Shown here: piece by piece, positions 11,221 through 23,791 of the stretch | Position numbering within the stretch: the stretch's first letter is position 1 | Layout of the letters: each line of letters begins with the position of its first letter | From: Palaemon carinicauda | Taxonomy: Eukaryota; Arthropoda; Malacostraca; Decapoda; Palaemonidae | Assembly (NCBI RefSeq): GCF_036898095.1 | Contig: NC_090741.1 | Coordinates: forward strand, 20,849,601 to 20,913,600 | Length of the DNA stretch: 64,000 nucleotides | Direction of reading: 5' to 3' | Notes under the pieces: model-generated | Databases searched by the model: none | The model's input: only the letters and a program-made list of their open reading frames with translations | Told to the model about the DNA's origin: nothing | Program-made: the position numbers and the translations under genes

Positions 11221-13776
11221 TCACAGCCTTTTTTTTTTTTTGTCACTTACATTGAGAACCTGAGCTTTCAATAGAATGTTGGCTAAAGTCGTATATGCTG
11301 CATTATTAGTAGCTAAAGGTGCATCTACAAAAGATAACAATTCAGCAAAATGAAAGTGGCAATGCATTTTAGTCATGGCATGCAAATTATAGGCATTATG
11401 TACAAAAAAGACAGTTGAAATAGTTGGCACACTCAGTCCACCTCTATTCAAATGATCTAAGAACTCAGATGACACCTCATTACCATCTTCATCATCCATG
11501 ATATCCTCCATACTAGTGCTATTACAATATTTATAAACAAGGTATCCAGCCAAATATACAACTTTATGCTTAAGGTTATCAGCAGACCTCAAGAGCTCCC
11601 GAGTGTCTTGAGGAGTGATCTCGTCAATGAGTTCACTTCGCTCATCTGGATTTATGAAAGAAGTACAATTCTTGTCGCAATCAAGCACACGAGAAGTGGA
11701 TTCTGGCATAATGTCATGCTTTAGAAGTGTCTGCAAATTTGTAACTTTTGCTGCAGCCATAATGTCAACTACATCAATGTAGAAGTTTCCACCACTTCTT
11801 TGCCTGGCTTGACCGAAAAATTTTCCAAGGCTTCATCCGCGAATATAGCAGGAAGAACGTAGTCAAAGTCTTTCTCTGCCAGAAGCAATTTGGCAGCAGC
11901 CACATTATTACGTGTAGACACAATGAATGCTTCAGCAGTTTGCTTAGTTAACTTCAGCTTACGACCACTACCTCCTTGCCATGTGCAGGTCGATATAATT
12001 TGGCAGGCGTCCTCCAACTTAGTGAAAGATGTACAGTCTGCTGTCCAAGGCTGTCTGGATTCGTCACATAGATGTCTAGCTGAGAAACGGTCTTTCACAT
12101 TCATCATCTTGAACCACTCACTCATTGTCTGGGTGAGAATGATGGTGCCTTCGCTGATGCCCAATGAATCCTTGAAGGTCTTTAAGACAGCGACAGTCTT
12201 GTCATTGAACACCTGACATACTAAGGGTACGCTCTGGCGTTGAAGGGGTTTGGGGAAAACAGCGGTGTGCGTCAGCTTGGTTGAGCGAATAGGAGTAGCT
12301 CGGTCGATCTCATAAAGCTTCCGAATATCACTCCAGTAAGCTTTGTACTCATTGCCATGTACAAGAAATGAGAGTGTCTGGCCATCAACAGTAATCCAGT
12401 TGTTACGAACATTTTTGAAGATGTGCACGTAGTCGTACACTAAGAACATAGATTGCTCTTGAATGGATAGCACTTGACAACTTCCAGGTCCTCCAAGTTT
12501 CGAATAAACACTGCGATTGGTATTGCAATTGTCACATATCAAAGAAATCACAGTACCGCCAGCACCAACTACAGCTGGGGCAGCTTCAGTAAGAAGTTCA
12601 TTCACCTTATCGGCAGCTAGCTTTTTGTAGGGTAAAACGCGTAGAATATAGCGTGGACCACCAAAATGGCAGGCAACTTCAACAACCATAGCATGTGAAG
12701 CAAGCATTTCATGGTCACTACCCGCTGCAACGTTTTGAGCATATCCTAGAACATGTCCTCCAGAAAATCGCAATGTCTCGATCAGCTTTACTTCATCAAA
12801 CATTAGATTCACCAAACGCTGCTGCGGCTTAAGCTGGTCGAATAACGTTTTGAGGTTGGAGTCCTGCAGACTACTAGAAAGCACCTATTTTATCTTTTTT
12901 GTTGATGGTAGAATGATTAAGCCAGATCGACGAATCATTTTGTATGCACTGGGTGATATGTTGTGAAGCTGCATTGCAAATATCAGTGTCGGTATGAAAT
13001 CGACGACCATCAGGAGGTTTGAACATAAGCCGCAGCTGTGACAGAATGAAGGTTAAATGAGGAAGCTCGTGTGCCTCAGTCATTTTGCAGAGCTGGCTTA
13101 TTATGTACTGAAGACTTTCCTGGCTTGCGTACTCATAGGTGTTTACCTGTTCAGTTATGGATCTAATCTGGGACCATTTTGAGAGCAAGCTGTTCTTTTG
13201 CAAAGGAAAAAGTCATTTAGGCACCTCAATGCCATCTTTCTCAACTCTATTCAAGAATAGGAATCCAAAAGGTGAGTTGACTTGTTGTAGATGAAAGAAC
13301 TGCTTGACAGTTTGTCCAGTAGCGTCAGTTCTTGATAGGTAGAGATCTTTCTGATCTTTTATGACGTTAAAACCAGGAAAATAGGAGCTAATTTTGGCGC
13401 AAAATTGGTCGAAATCTCGGATTTTGTCTGTAGCCTCAGCAGCTGCATGCACCTTTTTAGCTCTTGATTGTGATGTAGAAGATGATGTTGGGCGTGGGGC
13501 TGAGGTAACCTGCTTCAAAGCTGATTTTGGTATTCCAGGAAATATTGATGGAGGTTGTTTGGGTCGCTTGCCACCCTTAACTGACACCCATTCACAATTG
13601 AAATGTGTCTCACAAATATATATCTCCTTCAAGCGTCTCAAGCTTTCTTTCTCATTCGGCATTGCCAATATCCATCTCTCCCTCTCCTCAGGATCTTTTA
13701 GGAAGGATATGACTTTTACATAAGGTGTCCCATCATAGTTCCTTTTACAACCAAAGCAGCTACAGTGACGTGGCAT
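11221..13776 (-). pseudogene. P-type (THAP) transposase, three disruptions
   Basis: P transposases bind DNA through an N-terminal THAP zinc finger and cut with an RNase H-like core. The start ATG at 13776 opens a THAP domain: MPRHCSCFGC supplies the Cys pair, YICETHF the Cys-His pair, and PSIFPG takes the place of the AVPTIF box. The frame is broken by a TGA at 13213-13215 (reading continues in the same frame), by a frame change near 12884 and by another near 11790. The core shows LMFDEVKL (first Asp), ICDNCNTNRSVYSKLGGPG (second Asp) and VYDYVHIFKNVRNNW. The C-terminal part has YLAGYLVYK and HLNRGGLSVPT. Total about 850 residues, near the length of P and THAP9 proteins. The breaks could partly reflect introns, but no clean splice sites bridge them. 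Confidence 0.9.
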
Positions 13777-14435
13777 ATTGTGAGATCACCAGCTGGACCG
13801 TTTCTATAACAAAAACAGAAACAAAACACATTAGTCAGTGAGATTTGAACAGAAAATGGGATTTGCATAGAAAACGAGATAAAAACAGGAAAAGTTGTGG
13901 GAGCAAAATGATCCTAAAATTTGAAAATACATAACATATGTCAATTTTAAAAAAAATCAGGCATGAAGTCTCTCAGACTCAAGTTAAAAACCCCGAGGTC
14001 CTGACGTTCCAGTCCTTCCTTAAAGGAGTCTATGCGTGTGCTTTATCCCTCTGTGGGTTTTCTTTTACGTACTGACCGAAAGTCACGTACCAACTATTTA
14101 GCCCTGGTCTATTTAATTATGTTATATGATGATGTGTGTTTAATAAATGGTATTTGCGTGTGGGTTCGTTATTATTTTTGTTCAAGTTCAAGGTTTTTTG
14201 TAATATATATATTTTTTTAAACAAAATAGTTTAATTTCTGCAATATTTACCATTGTCATGTATGTGATCCTTGTTAATAAAGGGAATGGTCCATTTCACC
14301 CTAGAGAATTAAGCCATAACAAACTTTAACTATAAAGTTCACGTGACAATAGGATAGGGGTCTCTTATATATACTTTATGCTCATTTATTCAATTGCTTA
14401 TGTTATTCTCTAATGACAATTATGCTTGCAGCCCG

Positions 14436-14466
14436 AGATTAGTAAAAAAAAAAAAAAAAAAAAAAA
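14436..14466. repeat. Poly(A) tract
   Basis: About 23-30 adenines. No retroelement 3' end is recognisable directly before it. Confidence 0.8.
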
Positions 14467-14564
14467 CTGCCTAAATATCAAAGTCATCGTTAGGTTCCCC
14501 AAGACTAGCTAAATGCAACAATGAAGATAGACTTTTCACCCGTTGATATACGACCGCTAATGTT

Positions 14565-15080
14565 ATTGGGTCTTTTGACTGGCCAGGCAGTACTACATTG
14601 GATCCCTCTCTCTGGTTACGGCTTATTTATTATTTGCTGACGCATACACAAAATAATATAGCCTATTCTTTACACACTCTTCTCTTTCCTCATATACTTG
14701 AAAACACTGAAATTACGAAACAATTCTTCTTCCCTGAGGAGGTTAACTACTGCACTGTAATTGTTCAGTGACTACTTTCCTCTTAGTTAGGGTAGAAGAG
14801 ACTCTTTAGGTATGGTAAACAGCTCTTCTAGGAGAAGGACACTCCAAAATTAAACCATTGTTCTCTAGTGTTGGGTAGTACCATGGTCTTCCACTGTCTT
14901 GCTTGGGGGTACACTCAGGCACACCATTCTATCTTGTTTCTCTTCCTCTTGTTATTTTGATTGTTTCCCTTTGTTTTTATAGTTTATATATGAAAGATTT
15001 AATGTTATCATTGTTCTTAAAATTCTCTTGTAGTTTATTTCCTGACTTCCTTTCCTCGCTGGGCTATTTTCTCTGTTGGA

Positions 15081-15159
<79 letters not shown>

Positions 15160-15160
15160 G
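14565..15160 (+). mobile_element. (TAA)n-tailed non-coding retroelement, copy 1
   Basis: Starts around GGGTCTTTTGACTGGCCAG and ends in (TAA)n at 15085-15160. It aligns along its length with 45088-45700. It has no open frame of note. Its 3' portion (CCTTTCCTCGCTGGGCTATT..CTGTTGGAG) resembles the 3' end of the LINE at 50986-52124. This copy lacks the last about 50 bp before the tail that copy 2 retains. Confidence 0.8.
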
Positions 15161-15254
15161 TACTTATCATTGTAGTGAAGCAGAACAGAGCTATAATTCT
15201 GATAGCATTAACTAACATTACATAAAAACACCTAGCTTATTAAGAAAGTCTATC

Positions 15255-15715
15255 GAGATTTTCTAAGATCAATGTATTTAAATTAAGTGTTTTAATTCTT
15301 CCATGCTGCCATGTTTCGAATATTGTTCTGCCTGATTTCCAGCTGACGAATCCCATCTTAACTTTTTGGACAAAAACTTGTTGTATAATAAATCTCTTAT
15401 TCCTAATCTTCATATTAATCTTTGGTACTGTTATTCAGTTAGTTCTTTATGCATGTTGCACAAGATTCTTCATAATTTTGACCATCCTTTGCATTTAGAT
15501 CTTCACAGACTTTACCATTCTGTACGAAGTTCCAGGTATGCTGTTAATTCTAACAGTCTAGCCTTCTCCATCATAAGACTCAGCACTACACAGTATTTTT
15601 CCAGCTGTGATCAGATTGTGGAAAGATCTTCCTAACCAGGTAGTTTAATTGGTCGAACTGCAGTGAATATTTCTATGTTGAACAGGTTGACATGATTCAC
15701 TCTTCATAGTTTATA
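15255..15715 (+). pseudogene. Non-LTR retrotransposon ORF2 C-terminus fragment
   Basis: The frame 15366-15635 encodes residues such as SLCMLHKILHNFDHPLH and AVNSNSLAFSI. These match, at clearly homologous spacing, the C-terminal region of the LINE at 50986-52124 (SLCMLHKIFHNSDHPLH, AVNSNSQAFSI). Flanking sequence in other frames extends the match on both sides, so frameshifts are present. It is the C-terminal, post-RT part of the LINE, truncated at both ends. Confidence 0.82.
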
Positions 15716-16029
15716 CAATTGGCCTCCCTGCTCGTGGGGATAGGTAACAGATACACACATAAATATCGAGAATATGCGAATACCTGATACCCTATGGTGA
15801 GTCAACTCATAACCGGCCAAAACACAGACCACTGCCTGAGCACAGTTGACTAACACACTAGGTAACCTGCAGTATAAGGTTTTCCCATGGTTTCAGTCAT
15901 GGTATTGTAGTTTATACTACCTTTAAGAGGTAATCATACATAGTTAACTCATCTTCAGTATAAGGTAAGACATCTCATAACATGATAGTCAATGCCACAC
16001 CCCCTTAAGTATAAGTAACAACAGGATTT
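15716..16029. other. No gene seen
   Basis: About 310 bp without coding or repeat signatures beyond short recurrences of GTATAAGGT. Confidence 0.5.
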
Positions 16030-16330
16030 TGTTCATATCTAGGGTTGTGGTGGCCGATGTGGTAACGTCCCTGACTGGTGAACGCTCAAACTTGTTGGTT
16101 TCTTTGTTCGCTTCAAACTTACCATCCTTGTGAGCTAAAGATGTTGGGTCATCAGCAGCCATTGCCTGGTCCTCCTTGGTCCTAGCTTGGGTAGAAAAGG
16201 GGCTTGGGCGCTGATCATATGTATATATGGTAAGTCTCTAGGGCTTTGTCCTACTTAATAGGGCAATGTCACTGTCCCTTGCCTCTGACATTCATGAGCG
16301 GCCTTTAAGCCTTTAAACACCCGCTGATAC
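16030..16330 (+). mobile_element. tRNA-derived SINE family 2, copy 1
   Basis: Begins TAGGGTTGTGGTGGCCGATG, an A-box-like head, and continues through CACCATCC-like and GATCATATGTATATATGGT motifs to a 3' end TTCATGAGCGGCCTTTAAG. Two reverse-complement relatives lie at 18345-18505 (deleted) and 23195-23515 (fuller). The family is defined by this internal comparison. Confidence 0.8.
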
Positions 16331-16399
16331 TGAAGAGTAAAAATATAACTAATTGTTGATGGTTGAACTGCACCTAAAGTTTAAAAAAAAAAAGTATAA

Positions 16400-18894
16400 A
16401 AGGCTTTAATGAAGCAAAATTGTCTTTTTAAAAATCATAATTTTGCAAGGTCAGCCACTCTGATCGACATTCTCCATCTACTTCTATTCTTCTTCACCAA
16501 GTACCATCTCAGTCATATGACTCCTCACCTCATAAATACATCTGTTCTACTGGCACCCCACAATCCTCCTCCCGATTTCTGGCATATTCTTAGCTCTCAT
16601 AAATGGTTCTACATCCTCTTTTCTTATTACATAGCTTTAGTATCTCAGTCAAGCTTCCTTGCCCTTCTGCTTTGCATTACATATACAATACATTCTTCCT
16701 ATACTTTGACTCTTCCACCTTCCCATTAATGATATTTCAGCAATCCATATCACTATCCTCGTCTATTTTCTTTCCAACAGTCATAGTATTCTTCCCTCTT
16801 GAGTGGCAAAGTTTCAGGCCTGTCTTATTAATTCTGATTTTGTGCCTTAATCTCATTTTCTTGTCCAAAAGACGTGCAGTGACTTCTCTTCCTTTAGCTA
16901 GGTTTTTCACTCCCTGCCTCAGTGCTTCCTCAGTACATCCCTCCAATGTGGTTATTGATCGTAAGTAGTTAACCTCGTTGTACTGTTTTAGCACTATCCC
17001 ATCTTCCACATCATGTCCTATAGTATACTACTAATCCTATCTCTGCCATTCTATAGTTTACTATAGATCCTTTTTTTCAAAGGATCTTTTCCTTGCTAAA
17101 AATCGTTCTTATCTCCTTTGTGTATGATATGATGACTAAATCATCTGCAAACATCAGTCCTATAATCCCTCATGCTTCTTCAACTCTGATGTGAAAGACT
17201 TGGGGCTGATCACTGATGGAATCCAGCCTTCACAGAAAAGGTCTCCAAATATTTTGTTTTTACATTGGTTCATGCTCCCTCATAAATCATCCTCACTAAC
17301 CTTACCAACTTCCGGTACTCCCTTCTTTCTGATAAACCAATAGACTAACTTTTTGGTGCCTTATCATATGCCTTTTTAAGATACATAAAACACATATAAA
17401 ATTTTGTGTTTCCTTCTAGATACCGCTCATGCTTTTGTCTTAGTTTAAACATAGCATTCATAGCACCCATACTCATGAACATTTATCATCTTTCTCAATC
17501 GTCCTTCAGATTTCATTTTTATTATCTTGAATACTTGCCCTAAAAGCTTTATTCCCCTATAGTTTCCATATTTTGGATTTTTTTTTCTTTTTTTTTTCTT
17601 TTTTTTTTTTTTTTTACAATTTAATCATCTATCTTTCCAGCTAGTTGGCAAATTCCTTGCATCCTAGAAGTTTTCCAATTATGTATACATCTCATTGCCT
17701 GGATATCCCAATGATTTAATAATTTCAATTGTGATCCCTGACTTTTCTGCAGCTTTGTGTACTTTTTTCTTTTAAAGAATTATCGATTTAAACAATCTCT
17801 CTGATGTTCGCTGCTGGTCCTGACACTGGACGAATATTTTCTAGTCCTTACTCTCGTATAGTCTTTTTAGAAATAGTTAATCCATCATCTCTTGACTTTC
17901 GTTTCATCAATTAAGATATTTTCATTTTTATCTCTAATAATTTCTTACTTCTACATCCTACCTGTCTTTTCTTCTCGATTCTGGAAATCTGTAAATTAGT
18001 TTTTCTCCCTCTGGTGTTTCCATCTTCTCACACTACTCTTCTGAATTTTCCCTTTGCAATCCCTACTAATCTCATTCTTTCCCTATTTGTCCGTCTATAT
18101 TTCATTGTTTGGTAGTTGTTATGTTCTTCCCACTCTGTTCCCTCTTCCTTTTCCTTCTAAGCCATCTAAACCTTTTGATTCCATCACCATGCTCCTTTTT
18201 CCTATAACTGTTTACCACTCGTCCTCCCACACACATCTACTGCTGCTGGCACCTCAATCTCTTTCATAACGTCCCATATTTTTTTCTGTTAATACTGACG
18301 TTCCATTCACATATCTTACTTCTCATCATGTTTCTACTTCGAAAGTTTAAAGGCCGCTCATGAATGACAGCAGACTCCCCCATAACCACCATCCTCAGCT
18401 TATAAAGATGGTGAGGTTGCAGAGACTAAAGAAACTTACAAATTTGAGCGTGACTCAAACCCCAGTCTGACAATTACTAGGCGGGGCAGTTCCAAATACA
18501 CCACCTCCACCCTCATTAACTCTCTTGCTTTCTTAATCTTCTGCTTACAAGTTTTGATCCTCCTATTCCAGGCAGAAGCTTTTCTTTTCGTTGTTGCTTT
18601 AGCCTCTAATTGTTTTAATTGAACTACAACAGATTAATTTGAAATAGCCAATCAACCCATAATAATTTTCTTGTGTTCTTTCCTAACCAACACAAAACCA
18701 TTTGTTGTCTCGTTTTGTCCACTTTTCAAGTTACCAAATAACATCTCCTATACTCAGAATCTGTTTTCATGACTACAAAATTCATAGATCCTGCTAATTT
18801 CAACAGTGGTTCACTTTCCTGATTTTTTCTTCCGAAAGCTCTCCCCCGACGTATTCTTTCAAATATATTATACATCTCTCCTACATAAGCATTC

Positions 18895-18899
<5 letters not shown>
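16400..18899 (-). pseudogene. RTE-like LINE remnant 1, with a SINE inserted
   Basis: The minus strand carries pieces of a LINE reverse transcriptase. The thumb/C-terminal part reads NYLRSITTLEGCTEEALRQG followed by LLDKKMRLRHKIRINKTGLK (about 16980-16800). The catalytic region reads GLMFADDLVI (about 17165-17135). An upstream part near 18510-18560 reads WNRRIKTCKQKIKKARELM. Stops and frameshifts are everywhere. A family-2 SINE interrupts it at 18345-18505. Its relatives in the window are at 21285-23190, 23855-26570 and 60410-63310. Confidence 0.78.
18345..18505 (-). mobile_element. tRNA-derived SINE family 2, copy 2, internally deleted
   Basis: The reverse complement matches the head and tail of the family (TTTAAAGGCCGCTCATGAATG at the plus-strand left edge). 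The middle section containing GATCATATGTATATATGG is missing. It lies inside the LINE remnant. Confidence 0.8.
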
Positions 18900-19126
<227 letters not shown>

Positions 19127-19282
19127 TATGGACGGTTGTAGGTAATTAAATGTAAACAAAAATCAGACGTCGGGATTCGTTTAAAATTTTGGTGAAATGA
19201 TGTATGCCCAGGTACCTGATTCATCTACATATTCACAAATCCCATCTTAGTGTGCAAGAAGTGAATAGTTGAAATCCACATA

Positions 19283-19327
<45 letters not shown>
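19283..19327. repeat. (TC)n microsatellite
   Basis: About 22 TC units. Confidence 0.98.
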
Positions 19328-19329
<2 letters not shown>

Positions 19330-19529
19330 AGATTGATATTTATTGTTTCATGTAGTACACGAAGCTATCGGAAACTTTAATTAAATGGCAAAATTGGTTC
19401 ACTTCAATAGAACGTTATGAATTTTACAATTTTATTTCATTCTATTTCTGCTTTTATAGTTTTGCTTCTGTTTATTGGTTTACTAGTGAATTCCTCGTTT
19501 TTCGTTGAAACACGGGAGTCGGGAACCCA

Positions 19530-19531
<2 letters not shown>

Positions 19532-19576
<45 letters not shown>
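19532..19576. repeat. (GA)n microsatellite
   Basis: About 22 GA units. Confidence 0.98.
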
Positions 19577-19578
<2 letters not shown>

Positions 19579-19700
19579 AAAGTAAATTAAGTATTACAAT
19601 TAAAGAAACCAATATTTTTTTTGAAACTAGTAAATTTCATGGGTGTGTATCATCATTTTAAAGGAAGTTAACATCTTTAAAAAAGTATATATGTATACAG

Positions 19701-19748
<48 letters not shown>

Positions 19749-20128
19749 TACAACACTTTGAAAAGAATTTACGTTATAACTAAATAAATCACTTGAAAAA
19801 TTAAGACTGAATAAAACTTAGATTAAGACAAAAATGTTACAATTTGAATATTATATAACTTAACATTAAATGTTAAATTTGAATAAACCTTTGGCTAAGA
19901 AAAGAAATAACACTTAAGCAAATTATACAATCACTTGCTTCACTTGAAATGAAATCTGAATACAATATTTAAGTTAGACACTTAATGAAAAATAGATAAC
20001 CAGATCACAATACAAATACCTAACCTTCCTTTAGGGCCAGTTACAAAACTTTACTCTATGCCAACACTCACCCTAATACAATGAATTCAAAATCCCTGTT
20101 TCTTCTTATGTATCTTTTCAATACACAA
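19577..20128. other. No gene seen; possible LTR-related DNA with (TA)n at 19705-19750
   Basis: AT-rich, no coding motif. It lies downstream, on the minus strand, of the duplicated promoter-like segment and could belong to the same element. Confidence 0.4.
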
Positions 20129-20860
20129 TTTCCTTTGGGTCAGAGAGTCACTTAGGAGAGGGAGAGGGAAGATGGCGAACTTAAGGCTGGAAAATCTCTA
20201 TCTGTCTGCCTAACACTAGAGGTTGCCTTATATGTAAAACCGAACTGCCTCCTGAAACTTCCCAACGAACTGGGAGGCATGGGAGGCCAGACAAAAAGCG
20301 TCAAGAGTTACCCAGTATCGCTCTCCTGAAAGCTACTCACGCCACGCCAGACGGCTCCCTCAGTCAGCTAACTCCGCCCACTCTTTGTCCCCAAAATAAG
20401 AAAAATATAACTTCCCATCACTAGGCTCTTTCATGAAATTTCCAAGGCACATGGGACTGAACATTCTCTCTGAAACCTGACGCAATACCTCCTTTGGGGC
20501 ATAGAGTCACTTAGAAGAGGGAGAGGGAAGATGGCGAACATAAGACTAGAAAATCTCTATCTGTCTGCCTAACACTGGAAGTTGCCTTGTATATAAATCC
20601 TAACTGCTTCCTGAAACTTCCCAACGAATTGGAAGGCGTGGGGGGCCAGACAAAAAGCGTCAGAGTTACCCAGTATCGCTCTCCTGAAACCTACTCATGC
20701 CACGCCAGACGGCTCTCTCAGTCAGCTAACTCCGCCCACACTTTGTCCCCAAAATAAGAAAAACATAACATCCTATCACTAGGCTCTTTCACAAAATTTC
20801 CAAGGCACATGGGACTGAACATTTTCTCTGAAACCGGACACAATACCTCATGAAATGTAA
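20129..20860 (-). repeat. Two tandem copies of a ~359-bp promoter-like segment
   Basis: AGAGTCACTTAG..GGGAGAGGGAAGATGGCGAAC and the following about 340 bp occur at about 20144 and again at about 20503, with roughly 90-95 percent identity by eye. On the minus strand each copy has a GC-rich block (GGGCGGAGTTAGCTGACTGA), then a TATA-like motif (TTATATACAAGGC in one copy, TACATATAAGGC in the other), then AGTGTTAGG about 20 bp on. This layout resembles the U3/R region of an LTR, but TG..CA ends and coding partners were not found. Confidence 0.7.
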
Positions 20861-21152
20861 AAAAAAACATTACATAAGCCCTTGTTCCTATCGTGTATGA
20901 TCTGATAACACTCTCAAACAGATTACGTAAGACTTCGTAACTAAAGTATGTGAAATAAAAGTTCATTCTTAAAAATAACGTAAATTTACATATACTAAAT
21001 CGAATAAAGAATACAATTACCGACGAAAGTCTGACTTAATTTACATGATATACTTATATCTATATGAGAAGAACTCATCTTAAGAGCTGGCTAACCTCTC
21101 TTCAATGCACAAATAAAATATGAATAAAATCATTAATACACTAGCTTCTTAA

Positions 21153-21154
<2 letters not shown>

Positions 21155-21214
<60 letters not shown>

Positions 21215-21236
21215 GAGGACAACTGATGATATATAT

Positions 21237-21274
<38 letters not shown>

Positions 21275-21275
21275 T
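21155..21275. repeat. (TA)n/(CA)n compound microsatellite
   Basis: Several TA blocks with a short CA block, interrupted by GAGGACAACTGATG. Confidence 0.96.
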
Positions 21276-21284
21276 CATATATGT

Positions 21285-23190
21285 CATCAGTGGTACTAGT
21301 CCAAAGCAGAATGCAAAACAAAGGCCTCAGACTTGTCCTTCCAATTGTGTCTATTTGTGTCAGTCCAAAACCGCAAACTTTCTTAGTTCGTCAATCCATC
21401 GTCTTCTCTACCTTTACCTGTTTCTTTGTTTTGTTTTTTCTAATAATCCCTGGAGACTAATTCTGTCATTCTTAATGCCCATCGGTTGTCTGTAACTCTC
21501 ATTACATGCCCTGCCCATGTCCATTTATCTTTCTTACATGTTAGAATATCCTTTACTGTAGTTTTTTTCTTGTATCCATGTTACTCTTTTTCTGTCTCAT
21601 AGTGTCATTACCACCATTATTCTTTCCATAGCTCCTTAAGTTGTAACTAGCTTATGTTCTAGGGTTTCAATAAGTCTAAGTTTCTGATATATAAGTCAAT
21701 AATGGTAGGACCATCTCAGCACATACTTGTCTCTTTAGAGAAAGTGACATTCCCCTTTTCTTAGTCTTATTTTGTTTAACAAATGGTTTCTTCCATGCAT
21801 ATCTTTGTTCTAAATTAGGTCTCGTGTCCTGGCAAAACACGTACTGGGAGTCCTCAGTATTTATATTTATTAGCAATCTCTAGTGATTCGTCCATAATTT
21901 CTCTGCATTTTCATTGAATATTTCACTTACAATGATATTCAATCCTACATTTCTGCTTTTTCTATTCAAATCTTCTATCATGTTTTGTAATTAATCCCAT
22001 GATTCACTAAACACTACTTTGTCATCTGAAAATCTTGAGTCGTTAAGGTATTCCACATTGATATTAATTCCTACATTTTCCAAATCTATACTCTTAAAAA
22101 CTTCTTCTAGGCATGCTGTGAATAATTTACCTGAGAAGCCATCTCCCTGTGTAACTCCTTTCTCAACTGGATTCTCCTCATTATCTTTGTGTAGTTTTAG
22201 GATTGTTGTACTTGCCATAGTGATATCTTCAATTGTTCTAACCTAAGATTCTTCTATTTTTTTTTTCTTTTTTCATGAGTTTGCATTACTGCTTGGGTTT
22301 TTACAGAATCAAAAGCTTTCTCATAGTCTGTCATACTCTGTTGATTTTTCCCATACCTGGGCAATTACATATTAGGTGATATTTGTTTCCGGTCTTTTGA
22401 GTCTCTTTTTGTGAATCAGTATGACAATAAAGTTTTTCAAGCTATGCTTATAGAGCATTCTTGCATACCTTTGGCGTAGAGTTTAACCCATTTTACTCCT
22501 ATGACATCTATTATTAAATCAAATGTTAGGTCACCTTTCCCTTGTTTCGTAGCCTATTTCTATGATTTTTAATGCTTTCTTTACGTCTCCCACTGTTACG
22601 TTTGGTACAGACTCATGTGTTTTATTTTTGCCATTGGTGAAGTTATTTCTTATATTACTTTTGTATGGCATTGTATGGAAATCTTCTGCAATTCTTATTA
22701 CTCCATCTCTATTGTGGATAATATTTACATTTTCACTCTTTACAACATACATCAGTTTGATACCCGGTTCCAAGCATTATTTTTATCAATCTGATGCTTC
22801 TTCCTTGCTTAAGTGTTTCCTGAATTTTGGTCTGATTGTGTTAACAAGTATCTTGGGGGAGTTAGTTGTGTGTGTGTGATAGTTCTGCTAATTATATTTC
22901 ATCTCTTGGATTTTACCATCATTTCATATTTTTTTTCTTCAGTTTTTTGCCCTTTTTTGCATGATAACTTTCCATGATCTTGTTTAGAAACTTTTCCACC
23001 TATCTCTTTTGCGGATTCCAAAACAAGTTTTGTTAAATTACTGGTCATTACTTCTTTACTAGCTTCCAAATCATCATGTATTGGTATTAACTTTTTAGTA
23101 TTTTTAAATCAAACTCATCAGATTTTTTTTTTGTTGAAAAAGTTTTCATTTTATTTCTCAAAATTAAATTTTCTCTCCCATTCCTGAGAG
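21285..23190 (-). pseudogene. RTE-like LINE remnant 2
   Basis: The minus-strand frame 22218-21991 reads GVTQGDGFSGKLFTACLEEV and then RFSDDKVVF. These are the RT motif 4 region and the catalytic (F)xDD box, with Ser in place of the usual Ala. Frame 22773-22531 gives upstream RT sequence ending VGDVKKALKIIEIGYETRE. The 3' part near 21390-21290 reads LRKFAVLD, resembling the C-terminal tail of such LINEs. Stops and shifts abound. A family-2 SINE sits at its 5' side. Confidence 0.75.
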
Positions 23191-23194
23191 GTTT

Positions 23195-23515
23195 AAAGGC
23201 TACTCATGAATGGCCGAGGCAAGGGGCAGTGACATTGCCATATCAAACAGAACAATGCCCTAAAAACTGACCATATATACATATGATCAGCGATAAAGAC
23301 CCCTCTCCATCCAAGCTGTGACCAAGTAGGGCCAGGCAATGGCGGATGATGACTCAGCAGATACACCTACAGGCTCCCCCATAACCCCGATCCTTAGCTC
23401 ACAAGGATGGTGAAGTTGCAATGACCAAAGGAACTAAAGAGTTTCAGTAGGAATCAAACCCCATTCTGAAAATCACCAGGCAAGAACGTTACCAACAGGC
23501 CACAACAACCCTAAA
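23195..23515 (-). mobile_element. tRNA-derived SINE family 2, copy 3, near full length
   Basis: On the minus strand it starts TTAGGGTTGTTGTGGCCTGT, with an A-box-like GGCCTGTTGGTAACG and a B-box-like GGTTTGATTCC. It passes through CACCATCCTTGTGAGCTAAG and GATCATATGTATATATGGTC and ends TTCATGAGTAGCCTTTAAA. It is the most complete copy and defines a length of about 320 bp. Confidence 0.85.
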
Positions 23516-23639
23516 TTTTGCTTTTCAGCATTCTATGATCACTTGACTTTAACTTATTTAAGACTGTTATATCCTTAGCTAAATTAACTTTTCACTGAGA
23601 ATAAACTGTGTGCGTATATATATATATATATATATATAT

Positions 23640-23791
23640 GGCTTAGTCACTGTCTATACAAGCTTGCCGACCAGGGTTCGATTCCCGGCCGGAGCCAAGC
23701 TCTTGTCTTTGTGTGATTTCGCCTGGGGCTCTGATCCCGAGGTCGTTAAGAGAATCCAGACATTACTGTATCAAAAATATATATGGCTTAT

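Larger units (their letters stand above)
10368..14034 (-). mobile_element. P-superfamily DNA transposon, full length, with TIRs and 8-bp TSD
   Basis: A 3667-bp element. The first about 63 bp (10368-10430) and the last about 63 bp (13972-14034) are near-perfect inverted repeats starting CATAGACTCCTTTAAGGAAG. It is flanked on both sides by CGTGTGCT (10360-10367 and 14035-14042), an exact 8-bp target duplication, the length typical of P elements. The transposase lies on the minus strand at 11221-13776. The non-coding left end contains a tandem duplication of about 341 bp. The element sits inside an LTR-like segment of a gypsy retrotransposon. Confidence 0.95.
10074..14321 (+). mobile_element. 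Inferred gypsy 3' LTR, split by the P-type transposon
   Basis: If the P-type element and one target copy are removed, 10074-10367 joins 14043-14321 to give a segment of about 573 bp that starts TGTCATG and ends CCATAACA. It has polyadenylation-type AATAAA motifs in its right part. It directly follows the gypsy pol and a purine-rich tract. No matching 5' LTR is in the window, so the boundaries are inferred from TG..CA and context only. Confidence 0.5.

Noticed and set aside
11890..12216. 108-codon plus-strand frame
   Set aside because: It is antisense to the P-type transposase core.
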